Origin: Aphelocoma coerulescens | Taxonomy: Eukaryota; Chordata; Aves; Passeriformes; Corvidae | Reading direction: 5' to 3' | NCBI RefSeq assembly: GCF_041296385.1 | Contig: NW_027183949.1 | Location: forward strand, 1,400,501 to 1,464,500 | DNA: 64,000 nucleotides | In this document: piece after piece, positions 10,217 through 19,904 of the stretch | Position numbering within the stretch: the first letter of the stretch is position 1 | How the letters are laid out: each line of letters begins with the position of its first letter | The notes under the pieces: model-generated | Told to the model about the DNA's origin: nothing | Seen by the model: only the letters and a program-made list of their open reading frames with translations | The model's database searches: none | Position numbers and translations under genes: made by a program

Positions 10217-11879
10217 GCTAAAGTGTAATCATTAGAGGCCCAGCCTGCCTTCTCAGGTTGTTTTGGTGGTGGTGCTTTGGGGGCTTTTTTTCTTTTCCTA
10301 TGTTAATGTTGTACCCAAAAGATTTTGTTATGCATCTTATTCCCTGTTTACAGGCTGAATGGGACTGTTGACAGGGACTGTGTCAATGAGGAGTCTGCTC
10401 TGTGTGTATTCACATGAAAGAAAGGACCCATCAGCAAGGTCTTTGTTCAAGATCCTTTGGTTGAGTCCATCCCTGAAGCTGGAGGGCAGGACCAGTTTTG
10501 CAGGCGTGGGGCAGGGAAGAGTCCCAGCAGAGCAGCACAGCCAGGGAGCAGCAGAGCTTGGTCTTTTCAGAGCTCCTCTCTTATTACTTCCACTCTCTCC
10601 TTTGGAGCTGCTGTGATGGTGTAAGGCCAACAGCTCTGTGCGGGTGGTGCGAGTCCTGCTGCGTGTCACAGGCAGGGACAGGCCATGGGCACTGCTGGGA
10701 CACAGCTGGGCTCCGCCACAGCAGTTCCATCAGCAAAGGGCATCTCCTGAAGGCACTGCAGGAAGGCTTTGCTCTCCCTGCACAGTCACTGTCAGGAAGA
10801 GGCCCAAGGAAGAGACTCTAAAGAGGCTGCCTGTATTCCTTGTTCTCCCAGGGCTCAGTGGGATGAGATCAGGGTCCCAGTGTGGCCTTCAAGAGACTCA
10901 GGTGTGGTTCAGGTTTTGCTTGGTGGTGGCCAGTGCCCACCAGATGGTGAATGGTCTGTGATGAACCTTCCTGGGGCTCTGCAGCTTGTGCCAGGCCTGA
11001 TGGCAGGGGAATGTTCTTCTGGAGGGACTTGGGAGCTGCCAGGAGAACGCAGGGGACCTGCAGGGACAGTGTGTGCCAGGGATCAGCCGTGAGTGGAGCT
11101 CCCTGGGCACAGGCCTGTCCAGGGTGGGCTCACCCAGAGATAAAGGACTGAATGTTTCCTGTGAGCCATGAGAGCTCTGCAGCCCCAGGGGACACAGCAG
11201 GTACAGGGAAAGGAGTCTGGGCAGTGACTCGTCTGACCCTCTGGGAACTTGCAGAGGAGGATCCAGGGCAGCCCCAGCCCATGCGCCAGCCCTGGAACAA
11301 GGCAGGCACCTCGGAGCACCCTCCATGGCCACAGCAGAGCCTGTGTGGGAGGGGGTCCGTGCAGGGAGCACCATCAGCTGCAGAGCTCTGTCTCCCAGCT
11401 TGAGCAGCACAGCCCAGCAGAGGCAGCCCATGGCCCCGGGCAGCACAGCCCCCATGCTCTGCAGAGCAGCACCCCCAGCTCGGGGGCTGTGGGCAGCAGG
11501 GCAGAGGCTACAGCAAGGGCTGCTCAGGCCAGCACAGACGTGTTCCCCTGGGAAAGGCTCTGTGGGGAGCTGGGATGGGCCAGGAGAAGAGCAGCAGCTC
11601 GTGTGTGTGCAGAGGAGCCCTGGCAAGAGGCTGCCCTGTCCCTGGGATAGCAGCAGGAGCAGCCTGAGGAGCCCCAGAGCCAACTCTCTGCTGCTGTGCT
11701 GGGCAGCGGGGCCCTGGGGCTGCAGGAGCTGCCCGAGCTGAGGATCTCCTGAGCATTCCAGACACAGAGTCACTGTCCCGCACCTCCAGTGCCTCCAGTT
11801 CCTGCTGCAGGGCCAGACAGGACTGGGCTTCTTTGCAGGGCTGGGGCCGGGGCAGGGAGAGGAAAACAATGGACCCTTG
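10217..11879. other. No recognised gene; 3' flank of the receptor pseudogene
   Basis: GC-moderate sequence rich in CAGC and CTGC words with several long but unconvincing open frames, including a minus-strand one over 10898-11971 that is low-complexity and family-less. A T-rich stretch follows the receptor stop at 10250-10330. Confidence 0.35.
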
Positions 11880-12052
11880 ATTATAAGACTCCCCTCCGTG
11901 TCACAATGCTCTCCATGGTTCCACGAGGCCTTGCAGTGCCACGCTGGCCCCTTGGTTCCTTTGGGCCCCACGCTGTCACTGGGGTGCCCTTGGTTACACG
12001 AGGCCCCACGGTGTCACAAGGCACCTTTGGTTCTCCGAGGGCCCTCAGCGTC
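11880..12052 (-). repeat. 37-bp satellite, short inverted patch
   Basis: Four to five diverged copies of the family seen at 3166-5175, here in reverse complement: GTGTCACAATG, CATGGTTCCACGAGGCC and CCCCACGGTGTCACAAGG words recur. The patch ends exactly at the left LTR of the retrovirus. Confidence 0.75.
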
Positions 12053-12664
12053 TGTTTTGCCAGTGGGCAGGGTCAGCCCCAAAGACACAGACACCAAGTT
12101 CAGGAATAGTGTAAGTTATTAGAATGCAAAACTGCAAAGAATCACAAAAGGAGAAGCCCAGCAAAGCACCCAATCATCACTACCAAAGATTGCGTACAGT
12201 AATCAAGAAAGAGACAGCACCAGTTACCCTCAGGCCTTGCCATCATCCACATCCTCACATCAGCTGGGGGAAGCTGTCACAGCCAAGGACTGGAGAGCCA
12301 TTCCCGCACCCTGGGAGTTCCTGCAGGTGCATCCACCTTTGCGGGCAACGAGGCTTCAACCTCGCTGTGAGAGGGCCCAGCTTTGACAGCGTTGAACAAA
12401 CAAGCCGACATCACTGCTAGTGTGGGAACATCTGGTCTCATTCTCCTGTTTGGTTTCTCCCAAAGCCTGGCCAGGGCTCAAGGAGGAACCGAGGGAGTTT
12501 GATCCTAAAGCCCCAAACAAGGCCAGATGGGGCCTCGTCCAGTTTCTAAATACAGAAAGGTCAATCCGTGTTTCACCAATGAACATAGAGCATATTGCTA
12601 CTAATGCTTTGTTAATGAGCAGATACAAATAGAACATTTGGTTGGAAGGTTCATCTAGATGTCA
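12053..12664 (-). repeat. 3' LTR (left) of the retrovirus
   Basis: Bounded by TG at 12053 and CA at 12663-12664. It shares long stretches with the right LTR, for example GAATCACAAAAGGAGAAG, GCTGGGGGAAGCTGTCACAG and CCAAAGCCTGGCCAGGGCTC. The ends were chosen from the TG/CA pair and the limits of similarity, so they may be off by a few bases. Confidence 0.65.
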
Positions 12665-12677
12665 ACTTTGGCTCAGA

Positions 12678-12721
12678 GCCTGTTGTTCAGGCCTCAGTCA
12701 GGGCCTGTTGTTCAGGCCTCA
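12678..12721 (+). repeat. Short tandem duplication beside the LTR
   Basis: The 19-base word GCCTGTTGTTCAGGCCTCA occurs at 12678-12696 and again at 12703-12721, just inside the retroviral interior. I see no known function. Confidence 0.85.
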
Positions 12722-12797
12722 CTCCTTCAATCAGTCCTTTGACCTAGAGACGAACTGCAACCTTCATAACAATTCTTTTCATCCTACAATCTTAGAT

Positions 12798-13300
12798 TTA
12801 AGTATTAGAAATTCTTTGTTGACAAGCCAAAATATCATACGGGAAGTGCTTTAAGGGTATCTTTTCACAATCTTCATAGGAACGCTTAACCCAGCCATGA
12901 TTAAAGAGCTGTCCGTGAGTTTGATTCCATTTCCCTTTATACTGGCTGCAATTGAACAGTTTACAGTGTGGGTGCATACAACCTATTCCAGGAGACAACA
13001 TCCATCCACAGACACTTTTTCCTACACATATTCCTCTTTATCCGATTTAGGCAAGAAATGCCTTTTCTATGAAAAGGCAGCGGTCGGGGATCGCCACCCT
13101 CGGTCTAGAGCTCTGTTTTTATCGTGAACTGTGCTCAAGTTTCTAACCCACCATTTGGGTTGGGCCAGATGGGCCAGCCAAGGCCAGTCATCGAATCCTT
13201 CTGGACCTGCACGCACCCAGCAATTACTGAGGTTAAATGAGTTCCCTATCTCTGCTCCTGCTGTTAGAAATCTATTTTCCCAACCAGTGCTCCGATTACA
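12798..13300 (-). pseudogene. Degraded retroviral 3' coding region, possibly envelope
   Basis: On the minus strand, between the dUTPase and the 3' LTR, broken frames encode Trp- and Cys-rich stretches with N-glycosylation sequons (NLS, NCS, NQT) and are interrupted by several stops. Position and sequons suit an envelope surface region. No fusion peptide or membrane anchor can be seen. The assignment is weak. Confidence 0.3.
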
Positions 13301-13566
13301 AGGACAACATTAAATCAACAAGATCAACAATAGTTTCACTGTTAAGTGGTCCCTTTCTGTCTGCAGAAGTCACTCACTCAGTGGCACATCAGTCTTCACA
13401 TCGAGCGCCGTGGATCAGAGCACTTTCCAAAGGGACCATTGGGGCAAACAGGGAGATTTGGTCTGGCAGGCTCTGCAAAACAATATCCTGTAACATCTCT
13501 TTGTTCTCTCACAGAACACTTGGCTGCAGGGACATGTGCCCATCTTTCTCACCCAGGTTTCAGGAT

Positions 13567-14070
13567 TCAAACAGTGTTGTCTTTGTTTACAGCTCTTACT
13601 TCAGCTGGCTCGGGCGGGCCATTTGGCCTCTGGACCCACACTCTGGCTCCATGATCAGGACTGGTGGATCCAAACCCTTTATCTCCATGAACAGTAGTGA
13701 TGTGAAGTGGATGTCCTTTTTTCACGGTTGTTTTAAAAACTGGCAATATCAATAACTGTGCTACCCTGCCGTGGGGTTGAATAATCCAGTGTTGTTCACT
13801 ATTGTTTAACAGAACTACTTTAATTTCTCCTTGATAATCTGCACCAACCACTCCTCCCACCATATGAACACTTGTCAAGGCCAAGCTTGAGTGGGCAGTT
13901 ATCAAACCAAAGTGTCCCGGAGGAACCTGAATTCCTCTGCCGGTACTGATAACTCTCATTTGCTTCTGATTTTTCCTAATTAATTCTAATGCGTAAAGGT
14001 CCAGCCCTGCAGCCTCTGCGATGGCCCTGTCAGGGACCATCACCCCCGGAACAATTTCCCAGGAAGTCAA
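13567..14070 (-). pseudogene. Retroviral dUTPase domain (open frame, motif 3 altered)
   Basis: dUTPases hydrolyse dUTP to dUMP and PPi as trimers built from five motifs. The 167-codon open frame shows motif 1 AGLDLYA (residues 21-27), motif 2 AHSSLAL (59-65), motif 3 [10 protein letters not shown] (73-82), motif 4 GRVAQ (101-105) and motif 5 GDKGFGS (129-135). The first acidic residue expected in motif 3 is Gly76, so catalysis is doubtful. The ATG is internal to the ancestral polyprotein, and no start context is implied. A proline-rich tail follows motif 5 before the stop. In a provirus this would be processed from a larger polyprotein, which is missing here. Confidence 0.8.
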
Positions 14071-14257
14071 AGTGTCACTGTCCGTGGTTCTATTTGCAAA
14101 TTGGGTGCAGCCATGCGCATCCAGGGGGTTTCCATTTCCCCAGTGGGCCCATTGTTAAGGATATGGAGCACATCTGGGAGGTGGGTTTTTCATTGCGACA
14201 CATTCCCATCTCCTATATTTTTCAACTGCTCTTTTAACAACCCCTTCATCTGTTCAA

Positions 14258-14509
14258 TCAGTTCTGCAGCTTGTGGATAGTCTGGGATATGAAAAACCCA
14301 GCAGTCTTACTCACTTTATTTTTCGCAGTAACAGACAAAGCATTCCACGTCCTAGCGTCAGCAAACCCTATAAAAACAGCCACTTTCATCCCTTCCTCCT
14401 TCATCTGTTGTATACAATCTCCCACAGTTTCCCAGCGATGCTGGGGTCCTGGCCAGTCCTTTTCTGTAGCATATTTAGTCTTATATCCCTGAGCAGCCAA
14501 AGCTAACAA
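14258..14509 (-). other. Unassigned retroviral open frame
   Basis: An 83-codon frame upstream of the dUTPase on the minus strand, with a mixed hydrophilic composition. It sits where gag or a pol piece would be expected, but I recognise no zinc knuckle, protease or polymerase motif. AT-rich sequence with ATT runs (14560-14645) lies just upstream of it. Confidence 0.3.
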
Positions 14510-15024
14510 ATGGGTATTTGGAGCATTATTTCACAATGTCATTATATACATGTGAAAACATAAACATCGATTTTTATTATATTTTATTATGAACATGTAG
14601 ATCATTATTTTTTGTTATTATTCTCGTTGTTATTATTATTATTTCCTTTGCTCAAACAAATCCAAGCTCAAGATTAAAAACTTCTTCTGTTGCTCCATGT
14701 GGGAGCGTTTCAACAACAATCGTTCCTTCTGTTGGTGCTGTTTCCGAGATGCTGTTAACAAAATTCACCCTCATCTTCCCAAACCCACAAGTTCTTTTCC
14801 TTTTTCTATATGCAATTTTGGGATGCATTTTAATACATCCAGTGCTTCAGCTTCTTTCAATTGACGTCCTCATTGCTCGCACGGAGCTCCGACCTCAGCC
14901 CACGCCACAGCCAGCAAACCCTAGGGAAGGTCTTCCCATGCGGGAATTTTGGATGGGACCGATTCCTTACACTTACATTTAAAAAGCAGCATTTTGTTGT
15001 GATCCAGCCAGACTATACCAAATT

Positions 15025-15661
15025 TGTTTTACCAGTGGGCAGGGTCAGCACCAAAGACATAGACACCAACTCAAGGAATCAGCGTCATTTACTGTAGTTC
15101 AAAGCAGCAAAGAATCACAAAAGGAGAAGCTCAGCAATGCACCCAATCATCCCTACCAAAGATTGCCCGTAGTGATTAAGAAAGAGACAGCAGCAGTTAC
15201 CCTCAGACTTTACCATCACCCAGAGCCACCCATCAGCTGGGGGAAGCTGTCACAGCCAAGGACTGGAGAGCCATTCCCGGACACTGGGAGTTCCTGCAGG
15301 TGCCTCCACCCACAGGTGAGGCTTCCAACCTCCCTGTGAGAGGGCCCACCTTTGATAGTGTTGAACTAACAAACCGACAGCACTTCTAGCGTGGGAACAT
15401 CTGGTTTCATTCTCCCGTTTGTTTCTCCCAAAGCCTGGCCAGGGCTCAAGGAGGAAGCAAGGGAGTTGACTTGGACCATACAGCCCCAAACAAGGCCAGA
15501 TGTCAGATTTCATGGCCCTGTCCAGCTTCCAAATACAGAAAGGTCAATCCATGTTTCACTAATGGGTGGATACATCTATCAGAGCGCTCATGACCGTGCG
15601 CATTTCATGAATGAGCAAGTTCAAAGATAACCTTTGCTTGGAAGCTTCTGATGGTGCCCCA
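15025..15661 (-). repeat. 5' LTR (right) of the retrovirus
   Basis: Partner of 12053-12664, bounded by TG at 15025 and CA at 15660-15661. On the minus strand it is followed after four bases by TGGTATAGTCTGGC, a position fitting a primer-binding site, though I cannot name the tRNA. Confidence 0.6.
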
Positions 15662-18278
15662 AGCCCCAGGACTGGAGGGACCCCTTGGCTGCGGGGCTGG
15701 GAGGGAGGGAGCTGCCCCTTGTTCTCACTCTGCCTCACGCAAAGCTGGGCCGCTCACAAGTGGGGCAGCACAGCAAACAGGCAGCCTGCCAGTCTCTTCC
15801 ATCCTCGTCTCTTGAGATTTTTCACCTTTCAGCTTAGGGTCTACAAAGGCAACTGCTTTTGGTCCCGCTGTGTATCCCCACGTACAGCAATGCTGCTGAA
15901 TCCGTCTGTAGCACAGCAGCAGGGGAAAGGCCTCAGCCCTTCAGGGTCAGGAGCTGCCGGGCTCTGCCTGAGCAGCTCAGCCAGCAGGAAGGGAGCTGCT
16001 CCACACGGCAACGAGGAGCAAAGCACTGCAGCACCTCCTGCTTGGGCAGAGCCCAAATTCGGTGCGGGAATAACAGAGTTCTTCTCGTGCCCTGGTGCAT
16101 CAGCACTGCAGGTGCTGTGCCCGCAAGCACATGGTTCGAGATCTGCAAAAGAATTCTGCAACTCTTGACTGGGTCAGGATGTCACCAGTGCTAAACTCCA
16201 CTTTAGTCCAAAGCAACCCCTTTACACCTCTGCTGGTGTCTGCTAGATTTTTTCTTCAGGGTATCCAGACAAAAGTAAACAGAGGAGAAGCCTACATTTT
16301 CATTGTTGAGCAGAAATGTATCTCATTTTGCTGTACAATCCTTTTTTAAGACGTGTTATCTCTTTAAAAAAAAAAATTAGAAAAAAGAAAAACCAGAAAA
16401 AATATGAAAGAGAAAAAACCAAATGTGTAGTGAAAAATCTTCTGTAACTTTGGATTAAGAGGTAACTGATCTTTTTAAAAAGAGAACAAAGTTATTTACT
16501 TTGCAAATGTGCTGATGGCATGGATCCATCTCACTGACCTCAGCATCCTTTTTTAAGTATTTTGCGTTTTGCTGTCAATATTAAGTTATTTTAAATTGTG
16601 GTTGAAGCAATAGGAAATTGAAATATGGATTGTGCATGACCGTGTCTTGAGTGTAAAAATATTGCGGTTTGAAACTTGGACCTAAAGTATTGCAAATAAA
16701 AGTTATAAATACCAATGGATTGTGTGACAGCAGCTTTTCCTCTAGGATGTGCAGCATCAGAAAGACTTCATCAGTGTGGCTGTGGGTGCTTTTAGCTTTG
16801 TCCTGTGCCACTCTATGATGACATGAAACAGGACTTCACCTGCCACCAGCCCAGGCCACCCTTTGCCACCCCAGCTCCTTGGAGCTTGGACAAGCAGACA
16901 CAAAGTCTTTCTGCTGCTTCCCCCTTTTGCACAAATGCACAGAGAGCTGGGATTTTTCCAGGTCTCGTGTCTCCACGATGAATACGGTGAGTTACACAGA
17001 TGCTTGTCAGCTCCACTTCCTGCCTAGAAATCTTGAAACTGCTTCTAAATGCTGCTCACTTCAGCTCTTGGACACCTACTCCCACAGGGCCGGGAAAAAA
17101 ATGCCCCTGACGCCAGCTTACAAGGTGAGTTACGCCAAAGAGGGCTATGTGGGAAATCTCTATCCCTGCCTATCCTTTTAAGAGATCTGTGCCTTGTATC
17201 TAAAGGAAGGAATGTGCAAGCAACGTGACTGACACTTTCGCTCTCCGTGTTCGTTCCGCAGCCACGGGTACAAAGACATTATGGGAACCCTTGTGCAGCC
17301 AGAGCCTTCCGTCCCTGCAGAAGGGAGCGCGGCGGGTGGGGGCGGTTGGCGGGCAGCGAGCCCCGGACAGCGGGCGAGATCCGGCTCCACACCTGCCAGG
17401 CCCTGCTAAGGCTCCATGCCGGCTCCTCTGCAACAGCAAAGACCTTCAGCCGTGTCACTGCCCAGAGGGGCAGTGCTGGCCCGGCCGCACAGCTCCTTTT
17501 CCCCACAAGTTGCAGGAGGTGAGAACGCAACACTTGCAAACACCGACTGCGAGCCACAGCGCCGGCTGCGCACCATGAACCTCAGCTCTGGGACCACTGT
17601 CTGCCCCAAGCTCCGGGGGATGCAGTGGGAGCCGGGCTGGGCTCTGCCCTGGGGCCATCCTCCAGGGACAGCTGCAAACAGGGAGCATTTAGTTGCCACC
17701 AAGAGCCCAGCCACGCGTGGAGGGGAGCCGGTGCAGGTGCGGCCTGCGCTGTTGCCTGCTGTGCTCTGGGGCTGCTGCTCCCCGCAGAGGGAACTGCACT
17801 GGCGTGCCAGAGGAGACAAAGAAGCTTCAGCTTAAGCCAAACTGAGCTGGGTGGCTGGGCTGGCAGGAGTGGGGAGGGTCAAGGGCATTCACAGAGCTCA
17901 TCCTGCTGGAAGGACGAGGAAAAGGGGCAGTGGGAAGCTAACAGTGAGGAGAGCTGAGGCCTGGAGGGCAGCTCTTGAATGACACTCAGGTCTCACCGGA
18001 CCTCTGAGACATTGCTGTTCTTCTGCCAGTGACAGGATGAGTCCCTAAACCTGGGGCTCGCTCCTCCTCGTGGTCAAAGGCATCAAGGAAGGCTACAGTG
18101 CGACAGAGACTGCCCTGAGCTGGCAACTCACTGGGGGAAAAGAGGGAGCACTTGTGAAGTAAAAGGCAGGCGGGGCAGAGAACTGTTCAGAGAAGGGCTG
18201 AGCTAAAGCTTGAGCAAGCTGAGAAATGCCATTTGGGGTCATCCCAGATTGATTTCATTTCACAAGTTATTGAACAAG
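15662..18278. other. No firm gene; possible exon and 3'-UTR-like pieces
   Basis: Contains an A-rich stretch (16360-16430), an AT-rich 3'-UTR-like segment with a plus-strand AATAAA at 16695-16700, and canonical-looking splice sites at 16986-17262 (see separate entry). 17300-17780 is GC-rich. I could not tie any of it to a known protein. Confidence 0.4.
16978..17522 (+). other. Candidate spliced exons of unknown gene
   Basis: The ATG at 16978 is followed after nine bases by donor G|GTGAGTTAC (16987). Then come acceptor TTCAG before 17065, a 60-nt in-phase segment to the strong donor AAG|GTGAGTTAC (17125), and acceptor TTCCGCAG before 17262 with an open frame to the TGA at 17520. All junctions keep phase 0. 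The peptide (for example AGKKMPLTPAYK) matches nothing I know, and the last part is Arg/Ala-rich GC-biased sequence. Chance splice sites are a real alternative. Confidence 0.2.
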
Positions 18279-18284
18279 TTTATT
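18279..18284 (-). terminator. Candidate polyadenylation signal for the kinase transcript
   Basis: AATAAA on the minus strand about 1.6 kb beyond the kinase stop. It would end a transcript using the splice donor after the stop (19861/19862) and the acceptor before 18477. No nearer AATAAA on the minus strand was noticed. Confidence 0.35.
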
Positions 18285-18477
18285 TTGGGGGCGGGGGGGG
18301 TGTCATGTTTTCCCCTGGAGGCGTGCACTCTGCAGGCTTGAGCTGCGTTGCCGAAATGCTCGAGCACGTCTCTGCTGCGGCTCACACCGGTTCTTCTTTG
18401 GCTTCTTCCGGCCCGGTGCTGAGCCGCAGCAGAGCCCTGGCGGAGCCCAGAGCAGCCTCAGCATCCACAGAGCCCGG

Positions 18478-19630
18478 CTGCAAGGAGAGAAAGCAGAAAC
18501 CGCCCGTCACTTGAAGGCTGCTGTCCCCCTTGTCCCAGCCGCCCGCGGTGCCCAGGCCGTGCTGGCTGTGCTCAGAGCGGTGCCCGAAGCCGCCCGTCAC
18601 TGCTGCCTTTGGCAGGAGAGCAGGATGGCAGGACACGTGCCACCGCCCGCAGCCAGCCATGGCAGATCCACCTCCTCAGCAGCTGCCCATTGGGATGCTC
18701 CTGTGCTCGCTGCCATCTCCCAAAAGCCCTTATCCCAGCCGTGCCAAGAAGACGGGGACCCACCGCACGCCACCCGCCGCCGGAAGAAAAGCTGCTCCCA
18801 AGCGATGTCCTCGGCCTTCTCCAAGGCCCCGTCCCATCCACGCTGCAGCTGGTCCCAAGCACTTCCCGATCCAGACTGGACACCACCTACAACGCTTCCT
18901 TTAAGGGAAACAAACAACAAATTAATGAAAAGGGATTACAGACAAAAAGGAGAAACAAGAAAAAAGGTAAAAAGTCTTCTCTCTGTTGGGGGCCTGAGGA
19001 AGGCCCAACCTTCCCTACATGCTGGGGAAAAACCCACCCTCGGGCGAGGGAAGCCCACGCTTTCTCCCCTCCCCCCCGCACTGACCCCCAACAGGCACAG
19101 CGAGCCCAAAGCAAACAAGCCGAGTGGAGCAGCCCAAGCCCTTCCTTTCCTGCAAAACAAAGCAGCCCGTGCACAGCTCCTGGAGTGCCACCTCTGCTCC
19201 TGCCATGGGGGCTTGTTTGTGTCGGGCTGGCTGCCCCAGCCCCAGCCCCAGGAACAGTGGGCGGTGGGGGCTGTTGGCAGGGCCAGGAGCCGACTCCCAT
19301 TTCCTAAGCACCCCAGCCCATCCCGCCCGCCCTGCCGAAAAGCAGCTTGGCAGCCGGCTGAAGAATTAGTTGCATCCGCCCCAGCAAAGGGGGGAACCTT
19401 TGCTTCCCGGCCAGGCTGTGCAATGCCCAAATCTGGGAGCATCCCCCTGGCTGTGGACTCATCTGTAAATTCGCTGTGGAGCCTGGCTTTGAAGAAGGTG
19501 CCAGAATCGAAGCCCATCATCTTCAGCTTGCCGGTGGCCAGGTGGAGGAAGAGCTTGCCATCCTTGACGTCATCCTCCATGTCTCCAGCAGCAGCAGGAG
19601 TACAGCTTCTCCAGGGGCTCCTTCTTCCCT
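18478..19630 (-). pseudogene. PIM-family kinase pseudogene, internally deleted
   Basis: Remnant of a second PIM gene lying 3' of the intact one. On the minus strand: an intron end (CTGACAGCC...CCGCAG) and the start of exon 2 with KKEPLEKLY (19600-19628). This is joined almost directly to the end of exon 4 (19463-19570), LATGKLKMMGFDSGTFFK, where IDFG has become MGFD. The exon 4 donor GT is AT (19461-19462). Intron 4 follows and is alignable with that of the intact gene (shared CTGGGGCTGGGGCAGCCAG). Then come half of exon 5, AEDIAWEQLFFRRRV (18762-18818), and an intron 5 relative ending in TCTCCTTGCAG at 18478. Everything between the glycine loop and the catalytic loop is gone, so no kinase can be made. 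Confidence 0.8.
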
Positions 19631-19904
19631 GCGGCTGAGAGCAGGCTGTCAGTGCCCCGCCCAGGGCCCCGGCTGTCAGTGAAGCAGGACAAGCAAAAGC
19701 AGCTTGCACGGCAGCCACCAGTGCTGGGAAGAGCAGCTCAGCGCCAGCACAAGGGCTGCGGGTCCCCATCTGACGACCCCTGCGCAGCAATACAGGCAGG
19801 GCAAAAAAGCCTGCGTTTCTTGGCTTCTTCTGGCCAAGGCACGTGTGGAGCTGTAACTTACCGGCTCCCTGGATCAAAGTGTGCCTGTGGCTCTCTCCCT
19901 TCTT

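Larger units (their letters stand above)
12053..15661 (-). mobile_element. Endogenous retrovirus, internally deleted, minus strand
   Basis: Two direct repeats of about 610-640 bp (12053-12664 and 15025-15661), roughly 80 % alike by eye, flank 2.4 kb of internal sequence. On the minus strand the order is 5' LTR, a TGG-starting primer-binding-site-like sequence a few bases after it, an unassigned open frame (14258-14509), a dUTPase frame (13567-14070), a degraded cysteine-bearing stretch (12798-13300) and the 3' LTR. Most of gag and pol, including any reverse transcriptase, is absent. No clear target-site duplication: the flanking hexamers share only four of six bases. The dUTPase suggests a betaretrovirus-like or ERVL-like source, and I cannot decide between them. 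Diverged LTRs mean an old insertion. Confidence 0.75.

Noticed and set aside
10898..11971. Long minus-strand open frame (357 codons)
   Set aside because: Low-complexity Leu/Pro/Ser composition from CAGC/CTGC-rich DNA, overlaps the inverted satellite patch, and shows no domain or family resemblance.
12053..15661. A clean target-site duplication for the retrovirus
   Set aside because: The bases outside the two LTRs match at only four of six positions, which is too weak to claim.
18511..19638. 375-codon plus-strand frame
   Set aside because: Antisense to the PIM pseudogene, Pro/Ala/Ser-rich, with no recognisable domain.
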